Shown piece after piece: positions 22,385 through 33,062 of a DNA stretch of 64,000 nt; the stretch's first letter is position 1, and the number at the start of each line of letters is the position of its first letter. A model generated the notes under the pieces. It saw only the letters and a list, made by a program, of their open reading frames with translations. It did no database searches and was not told the origin of the DNA. Source of the DNA: Hemileia vastatrix. Taxonomy: Eukaryota; Basidiomycota; Pucciniomycetes; Pucciniales; Zaghouaniaceae. A program made the translations under genes and the position numbers. Location of the stretch: assembly GCA_030280995.1 (NCBI GenBank), contig JASXTE010000008.1:25636693-25700692 (forward strand). The letters run 5' to 3'.

Positions 22385-22565
22385 AAAAGGGGTGATATGT
22401 GTAACAAATTGATTTAGGTGAGGTGAGGTGGGAGGGAGAGGGGTGGTGAGGGGAGAGGACTGGGGAGAGTAGCACTAAATTTAAGAGAGTGAGAGAATGT
22501 GTGAGGGGAAGCATATAGGAAGCACAAAAGAGTGTAGGAAAGTATTAGAAAGGATAATTTTAAAG
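22385..22565 (+). repeat. Purine-rich tract
   Basis: G/A-rich sequence (GAGGTGAGGTGGGAGGGAG and similar) directly after the solo LTR. It mirrors the pyrimidine-rich tract at 20484-20700 in strand bias, consistent with the two arms of one old fold-back element. Confidence 0.45.
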
Positions 22566-23708
22566 AGAATAAATAATAAACATATATAATAAATTATAGA
22601 GAATTGAAAATGAAATGGCATGAAACAAAAAAAAACTTAAAACTATTGTGCAAAATTTTTTATCCAAATATTTTATTATTGTTAAAGTTTGACACTTATT
22701 TTTTTCTATAATGAAGGTTATAGTAAATTATTTTTTTGAAAAATAGTGACAATAAAATATTTTTAAATCTAAAATTATGGTATAAATATTAATTTTTGGA
22801 TTGTACAATTAACTAAATTATTTTAACCATAAATTTTGAGCTTTATGTATCTTTCACTAATACTTTAAAGCTTAAGAAATACTCAAGAATATATACTCAT
22901 ACAATGAGACCAAATATATACTTCAGGAAATTTTTACTAATAAAATTTTGATGAAAAGTATCATTTTATTAAATTTTTTTCTTTAATATCTATTTATAGT
23001 ATTTGAAGATTCTTTTATAAATTGATTAGTGAAAAATCATGTAAAAGCGTGCAAAAGGGGTTTTAGTTCAATTTATACAATAATTTTTTATTTTTAAAGA
23101 AAGAACAAAAAACATAATTTTTCACAATATTATGAATGTGCCCACTTTTTTTTGGTAGTGTGGTTCACTTACTTCAATGTTCCTAAAAAAATTCTAGTAA
23201 GTCAAGCATCAAGATTTGTTTTTCTAATGATCAACTGTGCTTCAATAGATGTTTGAATTAATTTCAAGTTGTGTTCAAATTAAAATCAATATTTCCTCAT
23301 GATTATTTCAGCACCACATCAATGTGTACTCAATTAGATATGAATTTGGGTTTAAGGTTGCGTACTTTCTAGAACTTCCACCTCCCATATTGCGTGGTGA
23401 TATATCCTTTTTGAATTTTAAAAAATGAAAATGCCTGAGATGTACTGCCAGAATTTCCCTCCAATGTAGACTCTTTAATACATTCTGTATCAATTTTCTT
23501 TGCACATTTGGATTGATGATTCTTGTAAGACTTTGCAGTTTTATATATAACTCCTTTTTGGTAGGTTCCAAGTGAGTTAGATGAGCCTTGAATGCACAAC
23601 CAAATGTTGTACATTCACAAATTTTTGGCTGAAATGGAATTAATGAGGGATATTCAGAATTTGTAAAATGAATTTCATGTTTGGGAGGGCAATTTCAAAA
23701 AAAAATAT
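22566..23708. other. AT-rich region with fragment of the dispersed repeat
   Basis: Mostly AT-rich sequence without a gene. Around 23363-23402 the end piece of the dispersed repeat occurs (TTTCTAGAAC, then CCCATATTGCGTGGTG). Two overlapping minus-strand frames at 23308-23614 show no motif I recognise. Confidence 0.5.
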
Positions 23709-24808
23709 TGTGGTCTTCCAACATTGGCACAGGCCTTTGTTGGGCTGTTTGAAACTGTTTTGGTATGTCTTAATTGACATTGGTTGAATAATTGGGTGTT
23801 TTTCTGGTTTTATTCAGTGAATATTGGGACTATGGGTGTGTGAGTACAACAATTGGATAGCCCTGGTTTTTCTCTATATTTCATGTCTTGTTGACATTTT
23901 TCATATTCTAAGTTTTAAGCAGTCATTTCCTCATTTTACATTTCCAAAAGATAGATGTTTAATTTTCTTTTTGTGTTTTATGGACTAACCTTAAGTCTTA
24001 GGGTTAAGTGCTTAGTACCATTAAGTAGAGCTAATTTGGCTCTATATTTTATGTCACAATGTTTTCATAGCTTAATTTTGTGTTTTAAGGGTTTTAGTAG
24101 TTTTTGTGGATTTTTCTAAGTATTTTGGGCTTTATTGGAGGTTTTTGGTAGCTATCTGGCTTCAGGGAGGTCTGGCCACTTCTAGGGGGCGGCCTGACAT
24201 TGGGCTTCCCGCCCTACTTAGTTATAGAAGGCTGGGGAGCATTTCTAGAGGGTTTTTATTCAATTTAGCTGTCAAAAGGGCCCAATTCATTGCTGTGCAT
24301 GGATTTTTTAGATGCTGGTTTGTGTTTACATACTGAATAAGACAGTTTGGGGTCACCTTAATTATCATACATCCTTCTGGTAGTGATATCATTGTTTCTC
24401 ACTCAGTTTTCACAGTTTTTTGGCCACAATTGGCTGTGTTTGTTGCAAGTTTAGTTCTTTATTTAACTCAACGTTGACAACTAGTTTCACTGGTGTAGCT
24501 TTGCAACCTGCATCAAGTATTATTGCTGTTTTTAGTGCAACAAGTGCACAGTGTTTTGGTTTTCTACTGTGGATCTTTCTTTATTTCAGGTTTCTGGCTC
24601 TTTGGCTCTCAGTAGTCTTCTATTGGCTACTGTCTTGAATTTTTAAGCAGTCAAGAAGTGTGTTGGAAGGGGTATTGTACCAGTCTCTAATTTGCTGTAG
24701 AAAATAAATCTCACCAGGTATTTCTCAAAGGGACAGGGGTTTTTCTCTCCAGTTTTACTCCAACTCCCTTGGTCAAGGCCTATAGCTAGTACTATAGGAT
24801 TGTCTACA
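23709..24808 (+). repeat. 5' LTR of Gypsy copy B
   Basis: 1100 bp from TGTGGTCTTCCAACATTGG to GGATTGTCTACA. Related LTRs are at 13659, 29327, 33536 (reversed) and 51391. It contains an open frame 24106-24336 that stays open in several relatives (see findings). Confidence 0.88.
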
Positions 24809-24812
24809 TATC

Positions 24813-24830
24813 TGGAGCCCAAAATGGGGT
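24813..24830 (+). other. Primer binding site of copy B
   Basis: TGGAGCCCAAAATGGGGT follows the LTR by four bases. The intact copy D has TGGCGCCCAACGTGGGGT at the same place, so the copy B site is diverged, partly at former CpG. Confidence 0.65.
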
Positions 24831-25035
24831 GAGGATTCACTAGCTTTTTGAATCTCTTTTACTGTTAGACTCTTTTCTTTTGGTGGACTCTTTGTGGACT
24901 TTGGATTTTTGGTGCTGTATCTCTCTGTGGTTGGTCTAGGGGGTCTTCTCTCTAGTTGTATTTGGTCCCTCCTAGGTCTCTGAAGGCTATTGGGGGGACT
25001 TTGGCTCTCTGTGGTGGAAGTTTGGGGAGGTGTAA

Positions 25036-26657
25036 TTGGAAATAGCTAGGATGCTAAGGATCAAGTCATGGAAAGGTCAAATTCGCTTTGAAGAAGAGGC
25101 AAGGTTATTTTTGGAGCTCTTTGAAGCTGCTGCTAATGTGGATGGAGCTTCTGATTTGGATAGGGTGAAGCTGGTGATCTTCTTAATTGGTGATAGAGAG
25201 GTGGTGAAGGAAGTTTTTAGGATGGAGGGATATAGGATTCATGATTGGGGAAAGTTAAAGATGGAAATGATCAGGAGGTGGCCCACTGTGTTTTTAATGG
25301 GTGATCTTTATGGAATTTCTAAGAAATGGGAAATGGTTGGTAATGTAGCTTCTCTGGTTCAGTATGGTAAATTTATGGAGGAATTTGAAGAGGTTATTGA
25401 TTATCTGGATTATAATGGTATGTCCTCTCATGAAATGGAGGCTAAGAGTTTATTTTGGAGTGCCATGAATCTGGAGGCCAAAAAGGAAGTTCAGGGATTT
25501 CTGTTAAATGCTGGGCTGATGAAGACACTTCTAAATGGAAAAAGTAGGATTCCTGCTATAGGTGTTTTGAAGAAGGCTATTCTGGGGCATCTTGAAAACC
25601 TTGTTTATAAAGAGGTGGAATCTGACAATGAAAATTTAATGGATGGAAAGGTTCAGGAAGAAGCTGCAGAAAATTTAGCCACAGTGGAAATTTTAGAATC
25701 AGCCACTTTGGGAGATGATGATGTTTATGATGTTTCAGAAATTTTTATTTCTTTAACAGATGATGTCAATAGATCTCAAGAATGTGCTTCATTTGATGTT
25801 TTGGATATGTACAAACTGGATGATCAGTGTATCTTTTCAAAGGTGGATGAGCTCTGTGGGAAGGAAAAATTGGATGTTCATAATGATATGGTTTCTTCAT
25901 GTTTAGATAATGATTTTTGGATGAAGATTTTTCTTTAAGATATGTTGATTGTCAGAAAGAGTCTGTGTTGGATATATTTCTCTTAGAGGAAGATTATTTT
26001 CTGGGTGCTCCTTTAAGTTCAGAAGATGAATGCTTGGAAGAGGATGTTAATTTTGATGTTATGGACTCTATTCTGGAGGATCTTTTGGATTCTCAGAGTA
26101 ATTCTGAACTTAATAATTTGAAGCCTCATGAAAAACATTCTCTGTTTCTTCCTTCAAGTTCAGAGGATGGAAGAAATGGTGAAAATCTCTCTATAGAAAG
26201 TTTGGATCTTCAGAATGATTATGTTCTGGATGTATGTTTGTTGGAGGAATATAATTCCAAGCTGGTTCCCTCAAGATCAGAGGATGGTTGCTTGAGGGAA
26301 GATGATTCTTTTAGTTTTCTGGGTCCTGTTTTGGAGGATTTTTTTAAATTTCAGAATAATTTTGTGATTGATGATTTTGAGTTAGAGACAGTAAGCTCTC
26401 AGCTTCTTTCCTCAACTGGAGAAGGTTTTTTTAGAAAGGGAGATAAAATTATTTATACTGTAGTTTTCTCTTTTTCAAAGGATATAGAGTGGATGGACAC
26501 TGGGAATGATATTGATGGTAAATTCAGTGTGTGGAGAAGGATGGTGATTTTGTTTGGAGGTCTGATTATGGGATATCAGAATAGGAAGAGGGGTTTAACT
26601 TTTTGTAGCCCTAGGGGCAAACATATTGGTTTCAACCTGGGGATTTCAAAAATATGA
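25036..26657 (+). pseudogene. gag: Gag-like protein of copy B, one frameshift
   Basis: The first frame (25036-25938) matches the gag of copy D (48062-49270) block by block: FEAAANVDGA against YETAAAIDGA, REVVKEVFRMEGY against REVEKEVISMDGY, KLKMEMIRRWP against KLKMEMEKRWP, RIPAIGVLKKAILGHL against RIPGMEVLKKVILEHL. A frame change near 25917-25938 leads into 25917-26657, an acidic C-terminal region that is longer than in copy D and ends GISKI, where copy D ends GISRI. No CCHC zinc knuckle is seen in either copy. The role is capsid formation by analogy; one frameshift makes it defective or expressed in two parts. Confidence 0.8.
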
Positions 26658-26681
26658 TTCCTCTGAAATGTGGATAAACTA
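26655..26681 (+). other. Hairpin directly after gag stop, copy B
   Basis: The gag stop is followed at once by TTCCTCTGAAATGTGGAT and AAACTAC. The intact copy D has the same element directly after its gag stop (48036-48060, reversed). In copy B the stem has one broken pair and a CpG has become TpG. Confidence 0.65.
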
Positions 26682-26894
26682 CTTAATTTGTTTTGATTTT
26701 GTTTAATTTAGTCTCTATGTTTTTGGTCAGGATTTTTTTGTTTTGTTCAAATATTATCAGTCTCTCTGGTTCAAGTCTCTATATAAAAAGAATCTTAGTA
26801 TAATAAAGATGGAAGAAAAAAAAATTCAAGTGAAGATCGATATTTTATTTAAAAAAGAAATTGAATTATAAAAATGATGATCATTGGTTTTAAC

Positions 26895-26920
26895 TAGCCT
26901 CCATAATGAGGATAAGCTGC
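26895..26920 (+). other. Pol-end hairpin remnant, copy B
   Basis: GCCTCCATAATGAGGATAAG matches the motif that encodes the last residues of pol in copy D (43816-43846). Its presence only 240 bp after gag shows that nearly all of pol has been removed between the two hairpins. Confidence 0.6.
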
Positions 26921-27063
26921 AAAATTTTTTATTTCTAAAGTGGATTTATGCCTTTAAAGAGTTTTAATGGTTTTGGTTTTTATGGGAGAAGATTTGTGTT
27001 GGGAAATTCTTTTGTTAGAAGGTACCCAAGCGTGAAGCTTCTAGATTTGATTTTGGAAAGTGT

Positions 27064-27105
27064 GGGGTTAACTGATGGGCTGGCTGCTCTATCAACAGTT
27101 ACCCC
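27064..27105 (+). other. Large conserved hairpin, copy B, first
   Basis: GGGGTTAACTG pairs with CAGTTACCCC around a GGGC/GCTC inner stem. An AGAAG/CTTCT stem lies just upstream (about 27018-27050). It is followed by small hairpin variants near 27178 and 27435. Confidence 0.65.
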
Positions 27106-27323
27106 AGACTTTCTGTTTTGAACCCCTTCTCTTAATTTGGTTGAACCCTAGTATTGGTTTCTCTTCACAGGTTTTAGTCCTCTATGAATTTAAACTGGAA
27201 ATTCTTCCAGTCTTCAAGTGCTGGACTCTTCACGCTTATTGAGTTTGTTTTATTGTGTTGGATTTTGTATTTTTGTTAGAAGGTACTCAGGGGGGGGCTT
27301 TTAGATGTTATTTTTGCAAATTT

Positions 27324-27366
27324 GGGGGTAACTTATGAGCTGGCTTCTCTGTAGAGAAGTTACCCC
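27324..27366 (+). other. Large conserved hairpin, copy B, second
   Basis: GGGGTAACTT pairs with AAGTTACCCC. Compared with the CTG/CAG form of the other copies, both sides of one pair have changed, which keeps the stem. Confidence 0.7.
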
Positions 27367-27501
27367 ATAATTTCTGTTTCAAGTATTATGTTTTTCCTAG
27401 TTTATTCTTAGTTCTGGTTTTTGTTATTCAGGTTTCAAGTCCACTATGAATTTAAACTGGCTTGGGACCAGCTTCTTTATCTTTGTTTTATTTGGATTGG
27501 T

Positions 27502-27570
27502 GGTGGATCACTGGAAGTCTCCCATCTTTTTTACTTATTGGAGGGAGCCCACCCAATGATCATTTATGTG
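27502..27570 (+). other. Conserved inverted motif (GATCACTGG .. CCCACCCAATGATCA)
   Basis: GGATCACTGG and GGAGGGAGCCCACCC with AATGATCA can pair over the intervening 30 bases. The counterpart in copy D is 42994-43057, where GATGCTCACTGG faces CCAGTGATCATC. The role is unknown. Confidence 0.5.
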
Positions 27571-27761
27571 GACCTGGACCTGGCTCTGTTATGTGGTTTT
27601 AGGGTGTTGGCTGTAAAAGTGGTGGATTCAAGATTATTTTCTTTTTTCTCTTTCTTTCTTATAATTTTTTATGGAGGCTATGTTTGTTCAAAGGCTCAAG
27701 ATAAGGCTCTGGCAATTGTTTTGGTAGAAGAGGAGTCAAAATAAAAAAAAAATTAGGTGTG

Positions 27762-27831
27762 ACCACATCAAGGTGCACTTGGATGTGGGTAACGTATCAG
27801 GGGATCAGCTCATCAATTGGCTGGAGGATAC
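27762..27831 (+). other. Conserved structured motif (GTGCACTTGGATGTGG type), copy B
   Basis: CCACATCAAG pairs with CTTGGATGTGG around GTGCA, followed by a GTATC/GATAC stem. Copies are at 131-193 and, reversed, 42857-42927. Confidence 0.6.
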
Positions 27832-27869
27832 CATTTTGTTATTTTTTTAGACAGGATGAAGGGTCTAGT

Positions 27870-28315
27870 GGAAATCAAGTACTGTTGGATAATACTTCAA
27901 CATATTATGTTAGTCCTCCAAGACTTGAAACTGGCTGGTTTTTTTAAGATGGCCTCAAGATTTGTATTTTTGTTGCTACTGTGGATCTGTTAGTCCTCTA
28001 AGACTTTAAACTGGCTGGTTTTCAAGATTTTATCAAGAATTTGGCTTATGATTTTTTGGATCTACTTTCCCTCCAAGACTTTAAACTGGCTGATTACAAT
28101 TTTATTTCAAGAAATTGAATCCTCTATGGATTCTGAAGTCTGTCAAGACTCTAAACTGAAAACTGTGGTAAGTCCGTCAAGACTTTAAACTGAACACTGT
28201 AGTCAGTCCATCAAGACTTTAAACTGAAAAATGGTATAGTCCCCCAAGACTATAAAATGAGGATGGTTTGATTGTTGAGTCCTTCAGGACTATAAACTGA
28301 TAATGTGATGTTGGC
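27870..28315 (+). repeat. Small hairpin cluster, copy B, first group
   Basis: About seven copies of the AGTCC..CAAGACT..AAACTG motif at irregular spacing, including AGTCCTTCAGGACTATAAAC (about 28281), in which a longer AGTCC/GGACT stem closes a four-base loop. Unlike copy A the spacing is not a multiple of three, so there is no continuous reading frame. Confidence 0.8.
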
Positions 28316-28373
28316 CTAATTCTGGCAGAATGCTTCCAAAGGGGGAGTCTCTGAATTTACTTAAGGCAAGTGT

Positions 28374-28416
28374 GGGGGTAACTGATGAGATGGCTGCTCT
28401 GTAGAACAGTTACTCC
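28374..28416 (+). other. Large conserved hairpin, copy B, third
   Basis: GGGGTAACTG pairs with CAGTTACTCC, including one G-T (G-U in RNA) pair. Upstream CAGA..TCTCTG sequence (28325-28352) corresponds to the second stem of the other copies. Confidence 0.65.
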
Positions 28417-28487
28417 AGATTTTTAGTTTATTTTCTTTGGTCTTTGATGGTTTGATCTCTGGTTCTGTCTTTATGATTTAGGTTTTG

Positions 28488-28603
28488 AGTCCCCCAAGAC
28501 TATAAACTGAGGGTTTTTGAGTCCCCCAAGACTATAAAATGAGGGCTGTTAGTCCCCCGAGACTTAAAAATGAGGATGAGTCCCCCAAGACTTTAAACTG
28601 AGG
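28488..28603 (+). repeat. Small hairpin cluster, copy B, second group
   Basis: Four copies of AGTCCCCCAAGACTATAAA-type hairpins (about 28490, 28521, 28550, 28579). The same group is present at 2500-2549 and 50544-50629, always just downstream of the large hairpin and before the antisense gene. Confidence 0.82.
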
Positions 28604-28653
28604 AGTTTTTTTATTTTTTTATTTCTAAGTCAAGAATTTCAGGCAAGAATCAA

Positions 28654-29245
28654 TTACAGAAGAGAATCAAGAGATGAAACAAAGTGTTCAGCATTATTCT
28701 TGAACTGGTGGATGAGGTGTCTTCTTTTCTGAATTTCCTGTGGATCTTTGGAAGAAGCTGATCGGAAGTAGTTTAGAATGAGATGTTTTTGATGAAAAGA
28801 GTGTTTTTGGAATTTTTCCTTGATTGTGGGTAATTGATTGGGTGGTGGTGTTTCAATGGTTCCCACATTGTCATCATCACTGTCTGGATGGTAATGAACT
28901 GTAAATTCATCAGCTTAAATTTCAGTATGGAGAAGAACTGTTTTTACCATCAGAAGGACCAGGTATGATAGAGCTAGTGGTTGTAGTGGTGTTGGAACTC
29001 TTTTTGGAAGGATGTAACTTGTTGATTAATCTGGGTATCAAGATGGAAGGCCTAGATCTTTTGGTTTTGCTGGAAGATGGATCAGGTTGAAGGGGAGGTA
29101 AATCTGTTGCAGATGATAATGGAACAGGTCTGGAGCAAGATTTGTTTCTGGAATAGCAGGAATCACAAGCATTTTTGTATGGATGGATTGGTGGTGATAT
29201 GGTGCATATGAGGGTATGGTCAATACAGTATTGACAGGTACCCAT
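28654..29245 (-). CDS. Antisense Zn(2)-Cys(6)-like protein of Gypsy copy B, intact, spliced
   Basis: The gene runs antisense to the element and starts 81 bp inside the 3' LTR. Exon 1 is 29245-28948, the intron 28947-28899 (49 nt, GTAAAA to TTTACAG with CTGATG before the acceptor) and exon 2 28898-28654. Exon lengths 298 and 245 give an open frame of 180 residues, joined in phase 1. Cysteines 4, 7, 14, 27, 30 and 37 have the C-x2-C-x6-C-x12-C-x2-C-x6-C spacing of fungal Zn(2)-Cys(6) DNA-binding domains, with basic residues in the second half (YSRNKSCSRP). A Ser/Pro/Lys linker follows, then a helical part (LILNYFRSASS, KRRHLIHQFKNNAEHF) that matches the gene at 40379-41071. DNA binding is inferred from spacing only. 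The frame is intact although pol is deleted and gag is shifted. Confidence 0.75.
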
Positions 29246-29317
29246 TTCAGAGATGGGTTTTGAAAAATGTGTGAAAATGGTGGTTTTGGTGAAGGAGAAT
29301 GCCTACATTCTCAATTT

Positions 29318-29326
29318 GAGGGAGGA
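29318..29326 (+). other. Polypurine tract of copy B
   Basis: GAGGGAGGA stands directly before the 3' LTR. The same tract precedes the LTRs at 13659 and 51391, and copy D has GGAGGGAGGA at 40256-40265 (reversed). Confidence 0.75.
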
Positions 29327-30423
29327 TGTGGTCTTCAAACATTGGCAGAGGCCTTTGTTGGTCTTTTTGGCGCTGTTTTGGTATGTCTTAATTGATTTTA
29401 GTTGATAATTGGGTGTTTTTCTGGCTTTATTCAGTGAATATTGGGACTATGGGTATTTGAGCACTACCATTGGATAGCCCCAGATTTTCTCTATATTTCA
29501 TGTCTTGTTGACATTTTTCATATTCTAAGTTTTAAGGGGTCATTTGCTCATTTAACATTTCTAAAAGATAGCTGTTTAATTTTGCTTTTTGTGTTTTACA
29601 GGCTAACCTCGAGTCTTAGGATTAAGTGCTTAGTACCATTAAGTACAGCTAATTTGGCTCTATATTTTATGTCACAATGTTGTCATAGCTAAATTTTGTG
29701 TTTTAAGGGTTTTAGTAGTTGTGGTGGATTTTTCTAAGTATTTTGGGTTTTATTGGAGGTTTTTGGTGGTTTTTTGGCTTCAGGTAGGTCTGGCTGCTTC
29801 TAGGCTGGCTGCCCGCATCAGGTGGCCCACCTGCCTCAGTTATAGAAGGATGGGGAGCGCTTCTAGAGGGTTTTTATTCAATTTGGCTGCCATGAGCGCC
29901 AAATTTGTTGCTGTGCATGGATTTTTTAGATGGTGGTCTGTGTGTACATACTGAATAAGATAGTTTGGGGCAACTCTAATTATCATACAACCATCCAGAG
30001 GTGATATCATTGTTCTCACTCAGTTTTCACAGTTTTTTTGCCACAATTGGCTGTGTTTGTTGCAAGGTTAGTTCTTCATTTAACTTAACTTTGGCAACTG
30101 GTTTCTCTTTTTTAGCTTGGCAACCTGCATCAAGTATTATTGCTGTTTTCTGTGCAACAAGTGCACAGTGTTTTTTTTATGGTGTGGATCTTTCTGCATT
30201 TCAGGTTTCTGGTTCTTTGGTTCTCAGTGGTCTGCTATTGTCCACTGTCTTGACTTGTTAAGCAGTCAAGAAGCATGTTGAAAGGGGTATAGTAACAGTC
30301 TCTAATTTTCTGTAGAAAATAAATCTCACTTGGTATTTCTCAAAGGGACAGGGGTTTTTCTCTCCAGTTTTACTCCAACTCCCTTGGTCAAGGCCTATAA
30401 CTAGTACTATAGGATTGTCTAAA
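29327..30423 (+). repeat. 3' LTR of Gypsy copy B (also borders copy C)
   Basis: About 1097 bp from TGTGGTCTTCAAACATTGG to GGATTGTCTAAA. No primer site follows; the sequence goes directly into the X-gene remnant of copy C, so this LTR belongs to copy B and copy C is truncated at its left side. Confidence 0.85.
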
Positions 30424-31808
30424 GCGGTTTGTCCGGATTATGTTGGTGTTTTTATTTTTTATTGGGATTGGATGGAGAACTGTCTTCCTTGTGGTGTAGG
30501 CAGCTGGGGAGAGTGTATGGATTGTAATGGTCAGGAACTGGATTGGAAGGTAATTTTTGGGTAGAAGTAGAAGAAGTTGGGATTGAGTGTTGGAAGGTGT
30601 GCTTAATTATTTTAGACATCTTCCAGTGGTCATCAAGAAGTTGTTCCCCTAAGATTCTTCTCAGATTTATTTAATGGCCCATGAAAAGAAAAGGCCTTAA
30701 GCATGTTTGAACACATCATACTTAGGTGTTGCTACATGTTGACGTAATCCAGTGTCAATGCCGTTTCTAGAGGCTGGCCAATCCCAATAGCAGTTTCAAG
30801 AGGCAGGGTGCCAACATAATAGAAGAGTTAGATCAGTAATTGTTTTCTGTTGAAGAAATTGGATTAATTAATTTGGTACTTACATATTGGAAGCTCATCA
30901 AATTTGTAAGCAGCCGGAATCTGGACTGTTGAAGGATTTTGAATGGATGTAGTAGGAGGATCAACCAGATGGAGGATTGGATTTTCATGGTCATCCTCTA
31001 AATGGTGTTGAGAATATAAACTAGAATGAAAATTTTCCTGTGGCCTAGTTGGAGCAGCAGGGCTGTTATTTTTGCTTTTGATATTGTTGCTTAAATCAGT
31101 TTGGTTGGATACTGGTGATGGAGTACCAGGTTAGTTGTTGGATGGACAAGGAGAGAGTGACCTGAAAGCTGATTGGGATCTTCTGGATGAAGATCTGGAA
31201 GAAATTGAACTGTCATATGAGTAACTGGCTAGCAGAGGAGAGGTGTAGTTAATTCTTCTAGTTTGAGCAGGAGATTTTTGTCTGGGAGAAGTGTTTGGTG
31301 CTCTGGTGTCTTCTTGAGGTCCTCTGGAAGGTCTTCTAATAGTTTTGGAATTGTTGGCATTTTTTGATGAAGAAATTGTTGAGCGAATTGCTCTGGGAGC
31401 ACTAGTAAGCTGTTGTGTTGATTTTTTGGTCTTTACTGGTGGAATGTGGCTTCTTTCTGGCTGAATTTGGAGGTTTTGAGCCTGATTTTTGCTTCATAGC
31501 AAGGCAGGTGGGCCGCCTGGATGCAGTCTAGCAGCCTGGGAGCTGATTTTGAAGCTGTTTTAGCTGAATTTGCTGAGATAAAGGCTGTCTCTTAAGATGA
31601 TAAAGCAGGTCTTTTGGAGAGTGTTCTGGGGACAGAGCGGCATGATCTTCTGGATGGAGGTAAAGATAAAGAAGAGGAAGCAGGACCAAGCTCTGGGGAT
31701 CTGCTAGGAGATCTATAGATGTATTTGTGTGAAGGTGAAGGTGATGGTATAGGATAATTGGGGTCTCTGTCACATTTTTTCTTTTAGGAGTTGCAAGAAT
31801 TACAGACC
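30424..31808 (-). pseudogene. Second antisense gene (X), copy C part 1
   Basis: This is the second copy of the decayed gene at 422-1983. On the minus strand it contains CNSCNS, then KKKCDRDPNYP (about 31770-31795), a Ser/Pro-rich stretch (SPSRSPELGPASSS), a GTAAGT donor-like site (about 30888), a block GTLPLETAIGIGQPLETA (about 30745-30800) and the tail HWKMSKIIKHTF (about 30620-30655). Copy A shares these blocks in order. The Copia element is inserted at 31808, and the start of the gene continues at 38557-38845. Stops and frameshifts make it inactive. Confidence 0.5.
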
Positions 31809-32176
31809 TGTAAGAATTAGTGTAGTTATATTCTTTATTACTCTAAAACTTGTTTCATTCATCTGTTTCATTTTATCTATTAAAATACTTTTGTATTAAT
31901 TATTATTAGCATGTTCTATCAAAGCATGTACATGAGAATAACTTCTCGCAGTAAAGTAGGATAGCACTATATATACATGTAAGCACTACTGTTTAGTTTC
32001 CTCATCTTGTGCTCAAAGTCTTTTCTGCTTTTTTTTTCTCATATTTTTGTTTCTCTTTTTAGGTTAGTAGTCAACAGTTATAATACTTAAGATATCTTAC
32101 TTACCTGGTTGAACTCTTATAAAGGTAAAAAAAACATAAAACAAATCTCCAGCACAGATCAATAAAATCTTAGTCA
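31809..32176 (+). repeat. 5' LTR of the Copia element
   Basis: Starts TGTAAGAATTAG. The 3' boundary is set at TTAGTCA near 32176 but is uncertain by some bases, because the right LTR diverges here. The LTR is short, as is common for Copia elements. Confidence 0.75.
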
Positions 32177-32196
32177 TTATCAGTACCAATAATCTC

Positions 32197-33062
32197 ATGA
32201 GCATCACAGAAGTTCAAGACGTACTAAATAAAGCAGTCAAAGAGGCACTACAAGACTCAATGCCAAAAATTATGTTGTCTTGTCTATGTACATGCTGTCA
32301 GTGCTTGACAATTCAGATTTGCTATAAACAATTACAGAGCCATTTAATCTTACTGAAACTGTTGATGAAGTTGGAAATGTTACCTATAATCAATTTGCCA
32401 ATAAAATAAAGAAAAGAAATAAGACAGAAAGAAAGACTTATAATCTTATAATACAAAAGCTTGATAAACTAAACATGCAACTAATATTCAATCTTCCTGA
32501 AGTTGAATTAAATGCCTGGAAAACATGGCAACTACTCAAAGATCATCATGCAGGAAATACAGCAATAAACAAAGCCAGAGCATCAAGAGAATTGAAGGAT
32601 CTAACCTTCACATCTGAAATGAAAACTTTTCTCACTGAAGCCTATGATGTTATCAGTATGATAGAGCTTCTGGGAGCCAAATTCACTGACAATCTTCTGG
32701 CAATCAAAATTCTTGTGCAACTACCAGAAGAATTTGATTTGACATTCCACACTCTTATTACTCACATAAACCTGACAACCAAATATGTTCTTGAACAACT
32801 CAAAAACACAAAGTCAATGGCACAACTCAGAGGACAAAATCATGAGAAAAGTACGGCACTCAGGGCCATGGGATCAAACAAGACAAAAATTAAATGCAAA
32901 CACTGCAAAAAGCATCATGATTCAAGCAAGTGCTGGTTCAAATTTTCAGATCTTAAACCAGAATGGATGAAGCTAAAAGAGCAGTCAATGAAGGAAAAAA
33001 AAATTAAGGAAGCTTCAGTCATGGAAATCTCAAAGAATGTCCTAATTTCAAACAGTGAATAG
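32197..33062 (+). pseudogene. gag: Copia gag with CCHC zinc knuckle
   Basis: Gag forms the particle shell and binds element RNA. The start MSITEVQDVLNKAVKEALQD (32197) is in a different frame from the rest (32475-33062 and upstream from about 32280), with a stop near 32320. The main part (WKTWQLLKDHHAGNT, KFTDNLLAIKILVQLPEEF) resembles the UBN2-type gag of Copia elements. CKHCKKHHDSSKCW (about 32895-32937) is a proper C-x2-C-x3-H-x4-C knuckle. Confidence 0.8.

Larger units (their letters stand above)
23709..30423 (+). mobile_element. Gypsy copy B, pol-less, with antisense gene
   Basis: Order: LTR (23709-24808), primer site (24813), gag (25036-26657), a deletion of nearly all pol, structured 3' region (26895-28600), antisense zinc-cluster gene (28654-29245), purine tract, LTR (29327-30423). 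It is a non-autonomous relative of the intact copy D: gag, the hairpin behind gag, the pol-end hairpin, the large hairpins and the antisense gene all have counterparts there in the same order. No target duplication is visible (AATAT against GCGGT), so an end has been rearranged or has decayed. Confidence 0.85.

Noticed and set aside
27421..27744. 107-residue plus-strand frame with hydrophobic stretches
   Set aside because: It lies in the structured 3' region of copy B, over a conserved inverted motif, and has no counterpart frame in copy D.
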